In this document: positions 55,179 through 63,611 of the stretch, one piece after another
Numbering within the stretch: position 1 is the stretch's first letter
Layout: each line of letters opens with the position of its first letter
Origin: Pelagovum pacificum
GTDB lineage: Bacteria > Pseudomonadota > Alphaproteobacteria > Rhodobacterales > Rhodobacteraceae
Direction of reading: 5' to 3'
Assembly: GCF_016134045.1 (NCBI RefSeq)
Contig: NZ_CP065915.1
Span: forward strand, 806,001-870,000
DNA length: 64,000 nucleotides
Position numbers and translations under genes: made by a program
The notes under the pieces: generated by a model
What the model was told of the DNA's origin: nothing
The model's database searches: none
The model's input: the letters and a program-made list of their open reading frames with translations, nothing else

Positions 55179-56493
55179 CCCCGCTGTCGCCCCGGCCCTT
55201 CGCAAGCGCGATGCGAGGCTCGATGTCTTCCGTGGCATGGCGCTGGTGACGATCTTCGTCACGCACGCGCCCGGCAATTTCTACGAGAATTACACGATCC
55301 GGTCCTGGGGCTTCTCGGACGCCGCGGAGGCATTCGTGCTGATGTCGGGGATCTCGGCCGGGATCGCCTATTCGCCATCGTTCCGCGCAAAGGGCGCGGC
55401 GCTGTTGTCGGCAGCCGGACGGGTCTGGAAGAGGGCGTGGACCCTCTACCTCGTTCAGATGCTCATAACGCTGGCGGCGCTGGCCGTCGCGGCGGGGGCC
55501 GCGCGGTTCCTGCAGGCGCCGGATCTGATGTACAAGCACGGCATCGCGACGCTCTTCCGCGATCCGCTCGGCTTCCTCATCGGGGTGCCGCTGCTGACCC
55601 ACCAGCTTGGCTATATCAACATCCTGCCGCTCTACATCGTGCTGCTGCTGGTGGCGCCGGTGCTGATCTTCGTCGGCATGCGCTGGCCCGTCTGGCTGCT
55701 GGCGGGGTCGGCGCTGCTCTGGGGGGTTGCGGGGCACTACCAGTGGAGCCTGCCGAGCTATCCGGGTGGCGGTGGTTGGTTCCTGAACCCGATGACGTGG
55801 CAGATGATCTTCGTCGTCGGTCTGATCGTCGGCTTCCGCACGCGGTCGGGCCTTGGCCCGTGGCGGCACCTGAAGTGGCTCAGGTGGGTGGCACTGGCAT
55901 TCCTGCTGCTGTCGCTGGCGTGGCGCGAGTGGCCGGCGCTCGGCACGATGGGCAACCACGGGCTCTGGCTGGCCAACGAAGCCGGGCTGAGCCGGGTCTT
56001 CACCTCGTTCTCGAAGAACTACCTTGCCGCACCGCGCCTGTTCCACGCGATCGCCCTGCTGGGCGTCGTGTCCGGCTTCGCGCTGTTCCGCTGGATCGCG
56101 GAGCGGAAGGTGATGTTTCCCTTCGCCCTGCTCGGCAAGCAGTCTCTGGCGGTCTTCGCGCTCGGCTCCGTGCTCGATTATGCGATCCAGGCGATCAAGA
56201 GCATCACGGGCGAGGACATCGTGATGGACAGCCTGCTGCTCGGCGGTGGGCTCATCATCCTCGTCGCGTTCGCGGCCTCGATCACCTACTGGCCGAAGCC
56301 GCCCAAGCCGACGCCCGCCCCGGCCCCGACGGCGGCGACAGCGCCTTCCGCCATGCCGCAGCAGACTCCGCAACCGGCCCCGGCGGCCGCGCCGCGCCCC
56401 GCGCCAGTCACGGCCACGGTCGAAGCGGCTGCGCCGCGCTGGCCGCTGCTTGTCCGGGCGTTGAACGGTTTGCGACCAAAACAGACGTTTTGA
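55171..56493 (+). CDS. opgC: OpgC-type glucan succinyltransferase, integral membrane
   Basis: A 440-residue protein with about ten hydrophobic helices. The N-terminus RDARLDVFRGMALVTIFVTHAPGNFYE carries the conserved Asp-Arg-Gly and His of OpgC. FSDAAEAFVLMSGISAGIAY is also typical. It ends in a Pro/Ala-rich cytosolic tail (about 375-425). OpgC adds succinyl groups to periplasmic glucans. It overlaps opgH by 8 bases and ends the operon. Confidence 0.9.
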   Translation: MADPAVAPALRKRDARLDVFRGMALVTIFVTHAPGNFYENYTIRSWGFSDAAEAFVLMSGISAGIAYSPSFRAKGAALLSAAGRVWKRAWTLYLVQMLITLAALAVAAGAARFLQAPDLMYKHGIATLFRDPLGFLIGVPLLTHQLGYINILPLYIVLLLVAPVLIFVGMRWPVWLLAGSALLWGVAGHYQWSLPSYPGGGGWFLNPMTWQMIFVVGLIVGFRTRSGLGPWRHLKWLRWVALAFLLLSLAWREWPALGTMGNHGLWLANEAGLSRVFTSFSKNYLAAPRLFHAIALLGVVSGFALFRWIAERKVMFPFALLGKQSLAVFALGSVLDYAIQAIKSITGEDIVMDSLLLGGGLIILVAFAASITYWPKPPKPTPAPAPTAATAPSAMPQQTPQPAPAAAPRPAPVTATVEAAAPRWPLLVRALNGLRPKQTF

Positions 56494-56531
56494 GACAATC
56501 GACGGATTCGGGCCGGACCTAACCATGGGTC

Positions 56532-58565
56532 ATGTCCGATGATCCGCTGCTTCAGCCGTACCGCCTCAAGCACCTGACCCTGAAGAACCGGGTCATGGTC
56601 ACCTCTCACGAACCTGCCTATCCCGAAGACGGCATGCCACGAGAGCGCTACCGCGACTATCACGAGGCGCGGGCGAAGGGCGGGGTGGCGCTGACCATGA
56701 CGGCGGGTTCGGCCATCGTCTCTGCCGACAGCCCGCCGGCCTTCAACAACGTGCTCGCCTACAAGGACGAGGTGGTGCCATGGATGCGCGACCTCGCCGA
56801 CGCCTGCCATGCGCACGACTGCGCGGTAATGATCCAGCTGACGCACCTAGGGCGGCGGTCCCGGTGGGACGGTGGCGACTGGCTTCCGACCGTGGCGCCC
56901 ACCCGTATGCGGGAGCCCGCGCACCGCGCCTACCCGAAGCTAATCGAGGACTGGGACATCGCCCGGATCATCGCCGACTACGCCGATGCGGCGGAGCGGA
57001 TGCAGGCGGCCGGCCTCGACGGGATCGAGCTCGAATCCTACGGCCACCTGATGGATGCTTTCTGGTCTCCTCGCCTGAACGAGCTGGACGAGCCATGGAA
57101 CGGCAGTCTCGACAACCGGATGCGGTTCTCGACCGAGGTGCTGCAAGCGATCCGTGACCGGGTAGGGCCGGACTTCATCGTCGGCATCCGCATGGTTGCT
57201 GACGAGGACATCGCCGGCGGTATCGGTCGGGAGGAGGGGGTGGAGATCGCCCGCCGCCTGCGCGACAGCGGGCTGGTCGACTTTCTCAACATCATCCGGG
57301 GCCGGATCGACACGGACGCCGCGCTCACTGACGTCATCCCGGTTCAGGGGATGCGCAGTGCGCCGCACCTCGACTTCGCCGGAGAGGTCCGGGCGGCGAC
57401 CGGTGTGCCGACCTTCCACGCCGCCCGCATCCAGGATGTCGCGACCGCGCGGCACGCCATTGCGGAAGGGAAGCTCGACATGGTCGGCATGACCCGCGCC
57501 CACATGACCGATCCGCAGATCGTGCGGAAGGTGATGGAAAAGCGCGAGGACCAAATCCGCCCCTGCGTCGGCGCGAACTATTGCCTCGACCGGATTTACC
57601 AAGGGGGCGCGGCCTTCTGCATCCATAACGCTGCCACCGGCCGCGAGCTGACGATGCCGCATGACATCGTTCCCGCCGAGACGCCCCTCCGGGTGACCAT
57701 CATCGGCGCCGGCCCCGCCGGGCTCGAAGCTGCACGCGTTGCCGCAGAGCGCGGTCACGCCGTCACCGTTCACGAGGCCGCGGCCGAGGCCGGCGGGCAG
57801 GTGCGCCTCGCCTCCCTGACCGAGAGGCGGCGCGAGCTGATCCAGATCGTCGACTGGCGACTGGCCGAGTGCGAACGGCTCGGCGTGACGATCCGCTACA
57901 ACAGCTACGTCGATGCCTCCGACATCCTCGACGAGGCGGCCGACGTCGTCATCGTCGCGACAGGCGGCCTGCCCAACACCGACGTGCTCGACGGCGCGGA
58001 CCTCACCGTGTCGAGCTGGGACCTGATCTCGGGCGATGTGAAGCCGGGGCAGGAGGTGCTGGTCTATGACGACGCCGGCGATGCGGCAGGTCTGCAGGCT
58101 GCCGAAAAGGCCGCGCAGAGCGGCGCGTCGGTCGAGGTGATGACGCCCGACCGGACCTTCGCAGCCGAGGTCATGGGCATGAGCCTCGTCCCCGCGATGC
58201 GCAAGTTGCAGACGCTCGATACGACCTTCACCGTGACCTGGCGCGTGCTGGCGGCCCGGCGCGAGGGCAACCGTCTCGCCGTCACGATCGGCAGCGACTA
58301 CGGCGACGTCACGCGCGAGCGTCTGGTCGACCAGCTCGTGGTGAACCACGGAATCCTGCCGCTGGATGAGCTGTATCTCGAGCTGAAAGAGCATTCGGTG
58401 AACCGGGGCGAGGTCGATCAGGCCGCCCTGATCGACGGGCGTCCGCAGACGATCGCCACGAACCCCGACGGCCGGTTCCGGCTGTTCCGGATCGGCGATG
58501 CCGTCGCCTCGCGCAACATCCACGCGGCGATCTACGATGCGCTGCGGCTGGTGAAGGACCTCTAG
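56532..58565 (+). CDS. DgcA-like FMN/Fe-S N-demethylase (old yellow enzyme, TMADH-type)
   Basis: A 677-residue enzyme: an FMN TIM-barrel (about 1-340, MIQLTHLGRRSRW, AAGLDGIELESYGHLMDAFWSPRLNE), an Fe-S motif at C345, C351 and C363, and a C-terminal nucleotide-binding domain (IIGAGPAGLEAARVAAERGHAV near 390). The layout is that of dimethylglycine or N-methylproline demethylases and trimethylamine dehydrogenase. At the usual second Cys of CxxCxxC there is Ala348 (CVGANYC). Substrate is not provable, but betaine and sarcosine genes in this window support a methylated amine. It is convergent with an IclR gene, the stops overlapping by 4 bases. Confidence 0.85.
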   Translation: MSDDPLLQPYRLKHLTLKNRVMVTSHEPAYPEDGMPRERYRDYHEARAKGGVALTMTAGSAIVSADSPPAFNNVLAYKDEVVPWMRDLADACHAHDCAVMIQLTHLGRRSRWDGGDWLPTVAPTRMREPAHRAYPKLIEDWDIARIIADYADAAERMQAAGLDGIELESYGHLMDAFWSPRLNELDEPWNGSLDNRMRFSTEVLQAIRDRVGPDFIVGIRMVADEDIAGGIGREEGVEIARRLRDSGLVDFLNIIRGRIDTDAALTDVIPVQGMRSAPHLDFAGEVRAATGVPTFHAARIQDVATARHAIAEGKLDMVGMTRAHMTDPQIVRKVMEKREDQIRPCVGANYCLDRIYQGGAAFCIHNAATGRELTMPHDIVPAETPLRVTIIGAGPAGLEAARVAAERGHAVTVHEAAAEAGGQVRLASLTERRRELIQIVDWRLAECERLGVTIRYNSYVDASDILDEAADVVIVATGGLPNTDVLDGADLTVSSWDLISGDVKPGQEVLVYDDAGDAAGLQAAEKAAQSGASVEVMTPDRTFAAEVMGMSLVPAMRKLQTLDTTFTVTWRVLAARREGNRLAVTIGSDYGDVTRERLVDQLVVNHGILPLDELYLELKEHSVNRGEVDQAALIDGRPQTIATNPDGRFRLFRIGDAVASRNIHAAIYDALRLVKDL

Positions 58566-59389
58566 CGCGGTGGCGTGATCGACCCGGCGATCCTGTCGGC
58601 GAGGGTCGACGCTGCCTCGAGAACGGCGGCGACGGACTTCCCGTCGAGCGACAGGTCCATGACCCCCGGCGGCCCGACCAGACCGATCACGCAGCTGACC
58701 CGTTTCTGGTAATCGAAAACCGGCACCGCGATGGCGCTCGACGCGGGACGGGCGAGCAGGTCCGACGTCGCGCAGCCTTGTTCGCGCACGCGTCGGCGGA
58801 TCTCGTCCATCTTCTCTTCCGCCACCCGCTCCACGAAGGCGGCGGCGCGCCCCGACGCGCCTGCACGCTCCCGCGCGATCGCCTCGTCGAGCTCAGGCCC
58901 ATCAAGCATGGAAACATAGACCAGCCCCGCCACGGTGCTGAGCAGAGGGACCACGCCGCCGAGCCTCAGTGCTACGGGAAAGATGCTCTCGGCGCTCTCC
59001 GACTTCTGCACCAGCACGGGGGACAGGCCGGACCAGACGGAGACGTAGCAATTGTACCCGGTCCGTGCCGAGAGCGCGTCGATCACCTCCTGGCTGAGGT
59101 CGAGCACGTCCATCCGGCGCATCGCCCCGAGGCCGAGCCGCAGTGCCGTGGGGCCGAGCGAATAGCTCCCCGTCCTGCTGTCATGAAGCAGCAGGCCCTC
59201 TCCCGCGAAGCTGACGAGGTAGAGGTGCGCCTGTCCGGTCGGCATCCCCGCCGCGCGGGACAGTTCGGTCAGGGTCATCGGGCGATCGGCGTCAAGAAGT
59301 GCGCGGATCAACCTGAAACCGACGCGGATCGAATTGATTCCGCGTTTTTCTTTCGGTTCGGACGTGTCCGAGCCTACCGAAACTGACAT
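58562..59389 (-). CDS. IclR-family transcriptional regulator
   Basis: A 275-residue IclR protein: winged HTH at about 20-80 (INSIRVGFRLIRALLDADRPMTLTELSRAAGMP...), then the effector domain with GYNCYVSVWSGLSPVLVQKSESAE, LSTVAGLVYVSMLDGPELDEAIARE and AIAVPVFDYQKRVSCVIGLVG. The ATG at 59389 is chosen for the GGGGGAA site upstream and a normal IclR N-terminus; a far longer frame upstream is Arg/Pro-rich. It probably controls the convergent DgcA-like gene, by proximity. Confidence 0.91.
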   Translation of the reverse strand: MSVSVGSDTSEPKEKRGINSIRVGFRLIRALLDADRPMTLTELSRAAGMPTGQAHLYLVSFAGEGLLLHDSRTGSYSLGPTALRLGLGAMRRMDVLDLSQEVIDALSARTGYNCYVSVWSGLSPVLVQKSESAESIFPVALRLGGVVPLLSTVAGLVYVSMLDGPELDEAIARERAGASGRAAAFVERVAEEKMDEIRRRVREQGCATSDLLARPASSAIAVPVFDYQKRVSCVIGLVGPPGVMDLSLDGKSVAAVLEAASTLADRIAGSITPPR

Positions 59390-59552
59390 GAAGTTCCCCC
59401 CGCCTGCTCCACACGCTATGCGTGAGGCGAGCGGACGGTCAAGTGCGCACTCGGGGAAGCGCGGCGGTGACGTCGGAGGCGCTTTGCGACCTTGCGCCGC
59501 TGGTCCGTGACGGGAAATATCCGGAAAGACCAAGCGCGCTGCCGAGGACACG

Positions 59553-59990
59553 ATGACCCGCCAACCGGAGCTGCCGGACCACCTTCCGGAAATCCTCGCC
59601 CGCGCCACCGAGTCGATCGAGGCGGGCTTCGAGCGGATCACGCGGGAGCGTCACGACCTGTCGCGGACCGAATGGCGCGTGCTGGCCCATCTCGGCAGCC
59701 ACGGAGAGCTGACGGCCGCGCGGATCGGCGAGATGAGTGGCCTGCACAAGACGAAGCTGTCCCGTGCCGTCGGTCTGTTGCGGGGGCGTGGGCTGATCGT
59801 GCGGCAGGTGATCCCCGCCGACCGGCGCAACGCGCGGCTGTCGCTGTCGCCCGAGGGGCAGATCGTGCACGACGATCTCGCGGCCGAGGCCGCACGCTTC
59901 GAGGAGACGTTGCTGCTGCGATTGTCGGAGGAAGAGCGGCGCACACTTGCCGCCGCTCTTCGCAATCTGGTCCTGCCGGAACCGGCCTGA
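59553..59990 (+). CDS. MarR-family transcriptional regulator
   Basis: A 145-residue MarR protein with the winged HTH: LSRTEWRVLAHLGSHGELTAARIGEMSGLHKTKLSRAVGLLRGRGLIVRQVIPADRRNARLSL (about 36-100). It is divergent from the IclR gene and convergent with the ThuA gene. No target is evident. The 163 bases before it carry no clear site. Confidence 0.9.
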   Translation: MTRQPELPDHLPEILARATESIEAGFERITRERHDLSRTEWRVLAHLGSHGELTAARIGEMSGLHKTKLSRAVGLLRGRGLIVRQVIPADRRNARLSLSPEGQIVHDDLAAEAARFEETLLLRLSEEERRTLAAALRNLVLPEPA

Positions 59991-60002
59991 GCCGGCGCCA
60001 GG

Positions 60003-60656
60003 TTACTCGCCGGGCTGGCGCGTCGCCCAGTGCATGCCGCGCCGCAGGATCGTCTTCATCTGCGGCACCTCGAACTCGTGCGCCTTGTGGCCGAGCGCGG
60101 AGTAGAAGACCCGCGCCTTGCCGTAGCGTCGCTTCCAGACGACCGGCATCACGACACCGTCGATCCAGTGGGCATGTTCGCCCGTGAAGGTCGTGGTGGC
60201 CAGAACCTCGTTCGAGGGATCGGTGTGCAGGTAATATTGCTCCGAATGGTAGGGGAAATCCTCGATCCCCTCCATCACCGGATCATCGGGCCGGGTGACG
60301 TTGACGGTGTAGTCGATCACGTCGCCGGGATGCGCGACCCATTGGCCGCCGACCATGAACTGGTACTCGGTCGCCTGCCGGAAGCTGTCGCCCATGCCGC
60401 CGTGATAGCCGGCAAGGCCGGTGCCCGCCCTCACCGCCTCGGTCAGCGGCTTCAGCTCTTCGTCCTTGATGGAAGACATCGTGACGATCGGCACGATCAG
60501 GTCGAACGAGGGCAGGTCGGCCTCGGTCAGGATGCCGGTGCCCTCGGCGCGGGTGACGTCGTAGCCGTCCTCGGTCAGCATCTGCTCGACGATCTCGCCG
60601 CCCTCTTTCGGGTCGTGGCCGTCCCAGCCGCCCCAGAAAACCAGTGCCTTGCTCAT
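60003..60656 (-). CDS. ThuA-domain protein (trehalose-utilisation-like)
   Basis: A 217-residue ThuA-like protein of the class I glutamine amidotransferase fold. Typical stretches: LVFWGGWDGHDPKEGGEIVEQML, GTGLAGYHGGMGDSFRQATEYQFMVGGQWVAHPG, DFPYHSEQYYLHTDPSNEVLATT and MPVVWKRRYGKARVFYSALGHKAHEF. ThuA proteins occur with Gfo/Idh enzymes in sugar pathways; the chemistry is not settled. The ATG overlaps the Gfo/Idh stop by 4 bases. Confidence 0.91.
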   Translation of the reverse strand: MSKALVFWGGWDGHDPKEGGEIVEQMLTEDGYDVTRAEGTGILTEADLPSFDLIVPIVTMSSIKDEELKPLTEAVRAGTGLAGYHGGMGDSFRQATEYQFMVGGQWVAHPGDVIDYTVNVTRPDDPVMEGIEDFPYHSEQYYLHTDPSNEVLATTTFTGEHAHWIDGVVMPVVWKRRYGKARVFYSALGHKAHEFEVPQMKTILRRGMHWATRQPGE

Positions 60657-61756
60657 GTGGTGTCTCCTCCTGTGTCGATGCGGCTGGCCGAGAGCGGGTC
60701 CGGCCGGTCGCAGGTGGTCGTCATCTCGAGCACGCGTCCCTCATCGGACGCGCGTCCGATACCCTCCATCACTTCGAGAACGTGCAGCGCCATGGCGCCG
60801 TTCGCCCGGTGCGGCCGTCCCTCGCGGATCGCGTGCGCCATGTCGGCGAGGCCGAGCGAGCGGTAGTTGCCGTCGGCGAAGGGCAGGGTGACGGTCTGCT
60901 CCGTCCATTCGCCTCGTGCGGGCAGCAGGACGGGCGCGCCGTCGAAGCGGTTCGGGTCGGGGACGACCATCGCGCCCTCGGTGCCCCAGAGCTCGATGTT
61001 GGGGTGGCGGGTGCCTTCGACGTCGAAGGTCATGGTGATCTGCACCACCGCGCCATTTTTGAATTCCATCATGCCGGCGATGTGGGTCGGTACCTTCACC
61101 TCGATCTCCTGGCCGTTCAATGGCTCGGAGGTGATCGTCCGCGTCGCCCGCGGCGTCTTGGCGAAGCCCGAGACGCGGGCCACCGGCCCCAGCAGGTTGA
61201 CGAGGTCGGTGATGTAGTAGGGGCCCATGTCCAGCATCGGCCCGCCGCCGTGGTCGTAGTAGAAGGCGGGCGAGGGATGCCAGCGCTCGTGGCCCGGGCT
61301 GACCATCGTGGCCGAGCCGCCGACCGGCGCGCCGATGGCACCGTCGTCGACCAGCGCCCGCGCCGCCTGGTGGCTGCCGCCGAGGAACGTGTCCGGCGCG
61401 CAACCGACGCGCAGGTTGGCGTAGCTCGCCGCGTCGATCAGCCGTTTCGCCTCGGTGAAGTCGATGCCGAGCGGCTTTTCGGAATAGACGTGCCTGCCGG
61501 AGCCGATCGCCGCCAGCCCCACCTCGACGTGGGCGCGCGGGATCGTGAGGTTCAGGATGATCTCGACCTCGGGGTCCTCGTAGATCTCCTCCAGCGGGAC
61601 GGCGCGCACGCCGTATTCCGCGCCCTTCGCCTTCGCGAGCTCGTGGTTCAGGTCCGCGACCGCCACGATGTCGAGAATGGGAAAGTTCTTCGCCGCCTTG
61701 AAATAGGCTGCCGAAATATTGCCGAGACCGATGATCCCGATACCGACCTTGTCCAT
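60653..61756 (-). CDS. Gfo/Idh/MocA family oxidoreductase, partner of ThuA
   Basis: A 367-residue dehydrogenase: Rossmann loop IGIIGLGNISAAYFKAAK, YSEKPLGIDFTEAKRLIDAA with the conserved Lys, and YYDHGGGPMLDMGPYYITDLVNLLG with the active-site type residues. It is coupled to the ThuA gene downstream. The ATG at 61756 (MDKVGIGIIG) is chosen; the frame upstream adds Arg/His-rich codons. A LacI-like site lies about 85-108 bases upstream. Confidence 0.92.
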   Translation of the reverse strand: MDKVGIGIIGLGNISAAYFKAAKNFPILDIVAVADLNHELAKAKGAEYGVRAVPLEEIYEDPEVEIILNLTIPRAHVEVGLAAIGSGRHVYSEKPLGIDFTEAKRLIDAASYANLRVGCAPDTFLGGSHQAARALVDDGAIGAPVGGSATMVSPGHERWHPSPAFYYDHGGGPMLDMGPYYITDLVNLLGPVARVSGFAKTPRATRTITSEPLNGQEIEVKVPTHIAGMMEFKNGAVVQITMTFDVEGTRHPNIELWGTEGAMVVPDPNRFDGAPVLLPARGEWTEQTVTLPFADGNYRSLGLADMAHAIREGRPHRANGAMALHVLEVMEGIGRASDEGRVLEMTTTCDRPDPLSASRIDTGGDTT

Positions 61757-61839
61757 GGTCCTCCCCCCATGTTGCTGCCGTTCGCGCCGATGGTTGGCAC
61801 GTTCCTGCACGAGTGACCAGTGGCTCCGGGCAGATCGGC

Positions 61840-61864
61840 AATGGTTTTCTGAAAACGATTACGG
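61840..61864. promoter_or_regulatory. LacI-type operator upstream of the Gfo/Idh-ThuA operon
   Basis: The 21-base segment 61840-61860 is an almost perfect palindrome centred on 61850 (arms AATGGTTTTC and GAAAACGATT, one mismatch). Its right part, GAAAACGATTACGG at 61851-61864, matches the operator at 50181-50194 at 12 of 14 positions. No LacI gene is adjacent. Confidence 0.5.
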
Positions 61865-61903
61865 CGCGTGTCCGAAACCGGACATCCGTCACCCGCCGCT
61901 CTC

Positions 61904-61991
61904 CTCATCTGGCCCCAAATACCTTCGGGGTCCGGGGCAGCGCCCCGGCGGATCGACGGGCCGAAGGCACGGCGAGCCAGAAAAGGAAACG
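61904..61991. repeat. Dispersed hairpin repeat, copy B
   Basis: Same blocks as copy A: CTCATCTGGCC-CC-AAATACCT leader, CCGGGGC-AGC-GCCCCGG hairpin, then GGATCGACGGGCC/GGCACGGCGAGCC, whose pairing is partly lost, and a shared GGAAACG end. It lies between the Gfo/Idh promoter and the binding-protein terminator. Confidence 0.75.
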
Positions 61992-62013
61992 CGCCCGGCG
62001 ATCACCGGGCGCG
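61990..62013 (-). terminator. Terminator of the second peptide ABC binding-protein gene
   Basis: Perfect 9-base arms CGCGCCCGG (61990-61998) and CCGGGCGCG (62005-62013) with a 6-base loop. On the minus strand the stem is followed by TTTCCTTTT, so this is a good intrinsic terminator for the gene ending at 62037. Confidence 0.8.
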
Positions 62014-62036
62014 TCCAGTCGCATGATGTCAGCCGA

Positions 62037-63611
62037 TCACTCGGGCATGGTCACGTCGCGGAAGTAGGGCACGTTCAGCGAGGAGCGCCAGAAGCCTTCG
62101 ACCTCGGGCGACATCATCATGTAGTTGTAACGGTGGTACATCGGCAGGATGACGTGGTCGTTCATCAGGATGGCCTCCGCCTCGCGCATCGACGCCAGGC
62201 TCTCCGCCTCGTCGTCCGTGGACTTTGCCGCGGCGATCGCGTCGGCATATGCCTCGTTTTCCCAGCCGGCGAGGTTGTTGGGCGAGCCGGGCAGGAAGAT
62301 GTCGAGGAACGTCATCGGGTGCGGATAGTCCGCGCCCCAGCCCATCTGGGCGATCTGGTATTCGATCTTCTGAACCTCGGGATAGTAGACCTGCCACTCG
62401 GTCGCCTGGATCTCGACGTCGATGTTGAGGTTCTCCTTCCACATCTGCTGGATCGCCTCGAGCAGCTTCTCGATCGGCGGCGAGGTGTAGGTGACGAAGA
62501 CCGTCTCGGGGAAGCCCTCACCGTCCGGGTAGCCGGCTTCGGCGAGCAGCTCCGCCGCCGCCTCCGGCTGCGCCTCGGTGGCGAGGCCGAAGGTGTCGGT
62601 CCCATCGCGGAAATCCTCGCCCGCCAGCGTCAGCCCGTAGGGAACGAGGCCGGTCGCCGGGCGGTCGGCGGACTGGAGCACGAAGTCGACGAGATCCTGC
62701 CGGTCGACGGCCATCGACAGCGCCTGGCGCACCCGCACGTCGTCGAGCGGCGCTGCGGCGGGGTTGAAGAAGGCGTAGGTGGTGCCGAGCGCGGGGATCA
62801 CCATGAAGGCGTCGCTTTCGGCCATCAGGCGTGGGATTTCCGGGGCGGGCACCGCCTCGATCCCGTCGACCTGGCCCGATTCCATCGCCGTCAGCGCGGT
62901 TGCCTGGTCGGGGATCAGCCGGAAGGTGAGCGTGTCGAGCGACACGGCATCGGCGTCGTAATATTCATCGTTCTTCTCGAAGACGACGGATTCACCGAAG
63001 TTGAACTCGCTGACCTTGAAGGGGCCATTTCCGACGAAGGTTTCCGGGTCGCGGGTCCAGCCGTCGGGGTCGGCCTCCACCACGTCCTGCCGGACGGGGA
63101 AGAAGTTGGTGTAGGTGAGCATCTGCAACATGTAGGGGACGCGCTGCGCCAGCGTGAAGGTGAAGGTCTTGTCGTCGGGCGCGCTGATCGCGACCTCGCC
63201 CTCGCCGTCGTTGGCATAGAAGTCCTCCGCCCCGTCGATGAGGTAGAACATCGCCGGGTTCATCGCGCCCGCCGCCGGGTCGAGCACCCGCTTCCACGCA
63301 TAGACAAAGTCCTCCGCGGTGACCGGCTGGCCGTCGGACCAGTTCGCGTCGCGCAGGGTGAAGGTGTAGGTCAGCCCGTCCTCGCTGACCTCCCAGCTCT
63401 CGGCCATTGCCGGGACGATCTCGCCCGACTCGTCGAAGCGCACGAGACCCTCGAACGTATTGCCGATGATCGGCGCGGCGAAGGTTTCGGAGGTGAGGCC
63501 CGGGTCGTAGGTGGCGCTCTCGTTGTTCACCACGTAGACGAGGTCGCCCGCGGCGAGCGCGGGGCCCGCGGCGAACGCCGCGACTGCGGCGGTCATCATC
63601 AGCTTACGCAT
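62037..63611 (-). CDS. ABC transporter substrate-binding protein, family 5 (oligopeptide-type)
   Basis: A 524-residue periplasmic protein (SBP_bac_5) with signal peptide MRKLMMTAAVAAFAAGPALA. Typical stretches: LVYVVNNESATYDPGLTSET, YTFTLRDANWSDGQPVTAEDFVYAWKRVLDP, GNGPFKVSEFNFGE, QALSMAVDRQDLVDFVL and NIDVEIQATEWQVYYPEVQ. It resembles OppA/MppA more than the first binding protein here. Its start lies 8 bases inside the end of an ATPase gene, so it is the last gene of an operon that continues past the window. Confidence 0.93.
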   Translation of the reverse strand: MRKLMMTAAVAAFAAGPALAAGDLVYVVNNESATYDPGLTSETFAAPIIGNTFEGLVRFDESGEIVPAMAESWEVSEDGLTYTFTLRDANWSDGQPVTAEDFVYAWKRVLDPAAGAMNPAMFYLIDGAEDFYANDGEGEVAISAPDDKTFTFTLAQRVPYMLQMLTYTNFFPVRQDVVEADPDGWTRDPETFVGNGPFKVSEFNFGESVVFEKNDEYYDADAVSLDTLTFRLIPDQATALTAMESGQVDGIEAVPAPEIPRLMAESDAFMVIPALGTTYAFFNPAAAPLDDVRVRQALSMAVDRQDLVDFVLQSADRPATGLVPYGLTLAGEDFRDGTDTFGLATEAQPEAAAELLAEAGYPDGEGFPETVFVTYTSPPIEKLLEAIQQMWKENLNIDVEIQATEWQVYYPEVQKIEYQIAQMGWGADYPHPMTFLDIFLPGSPNNLAGWENEAYADAIAAAKSTDDEAESLASMREAEAILMNDHVILPMYHRYNYMMMSPEVEGFWRSSLNVPYFRDVTMPE

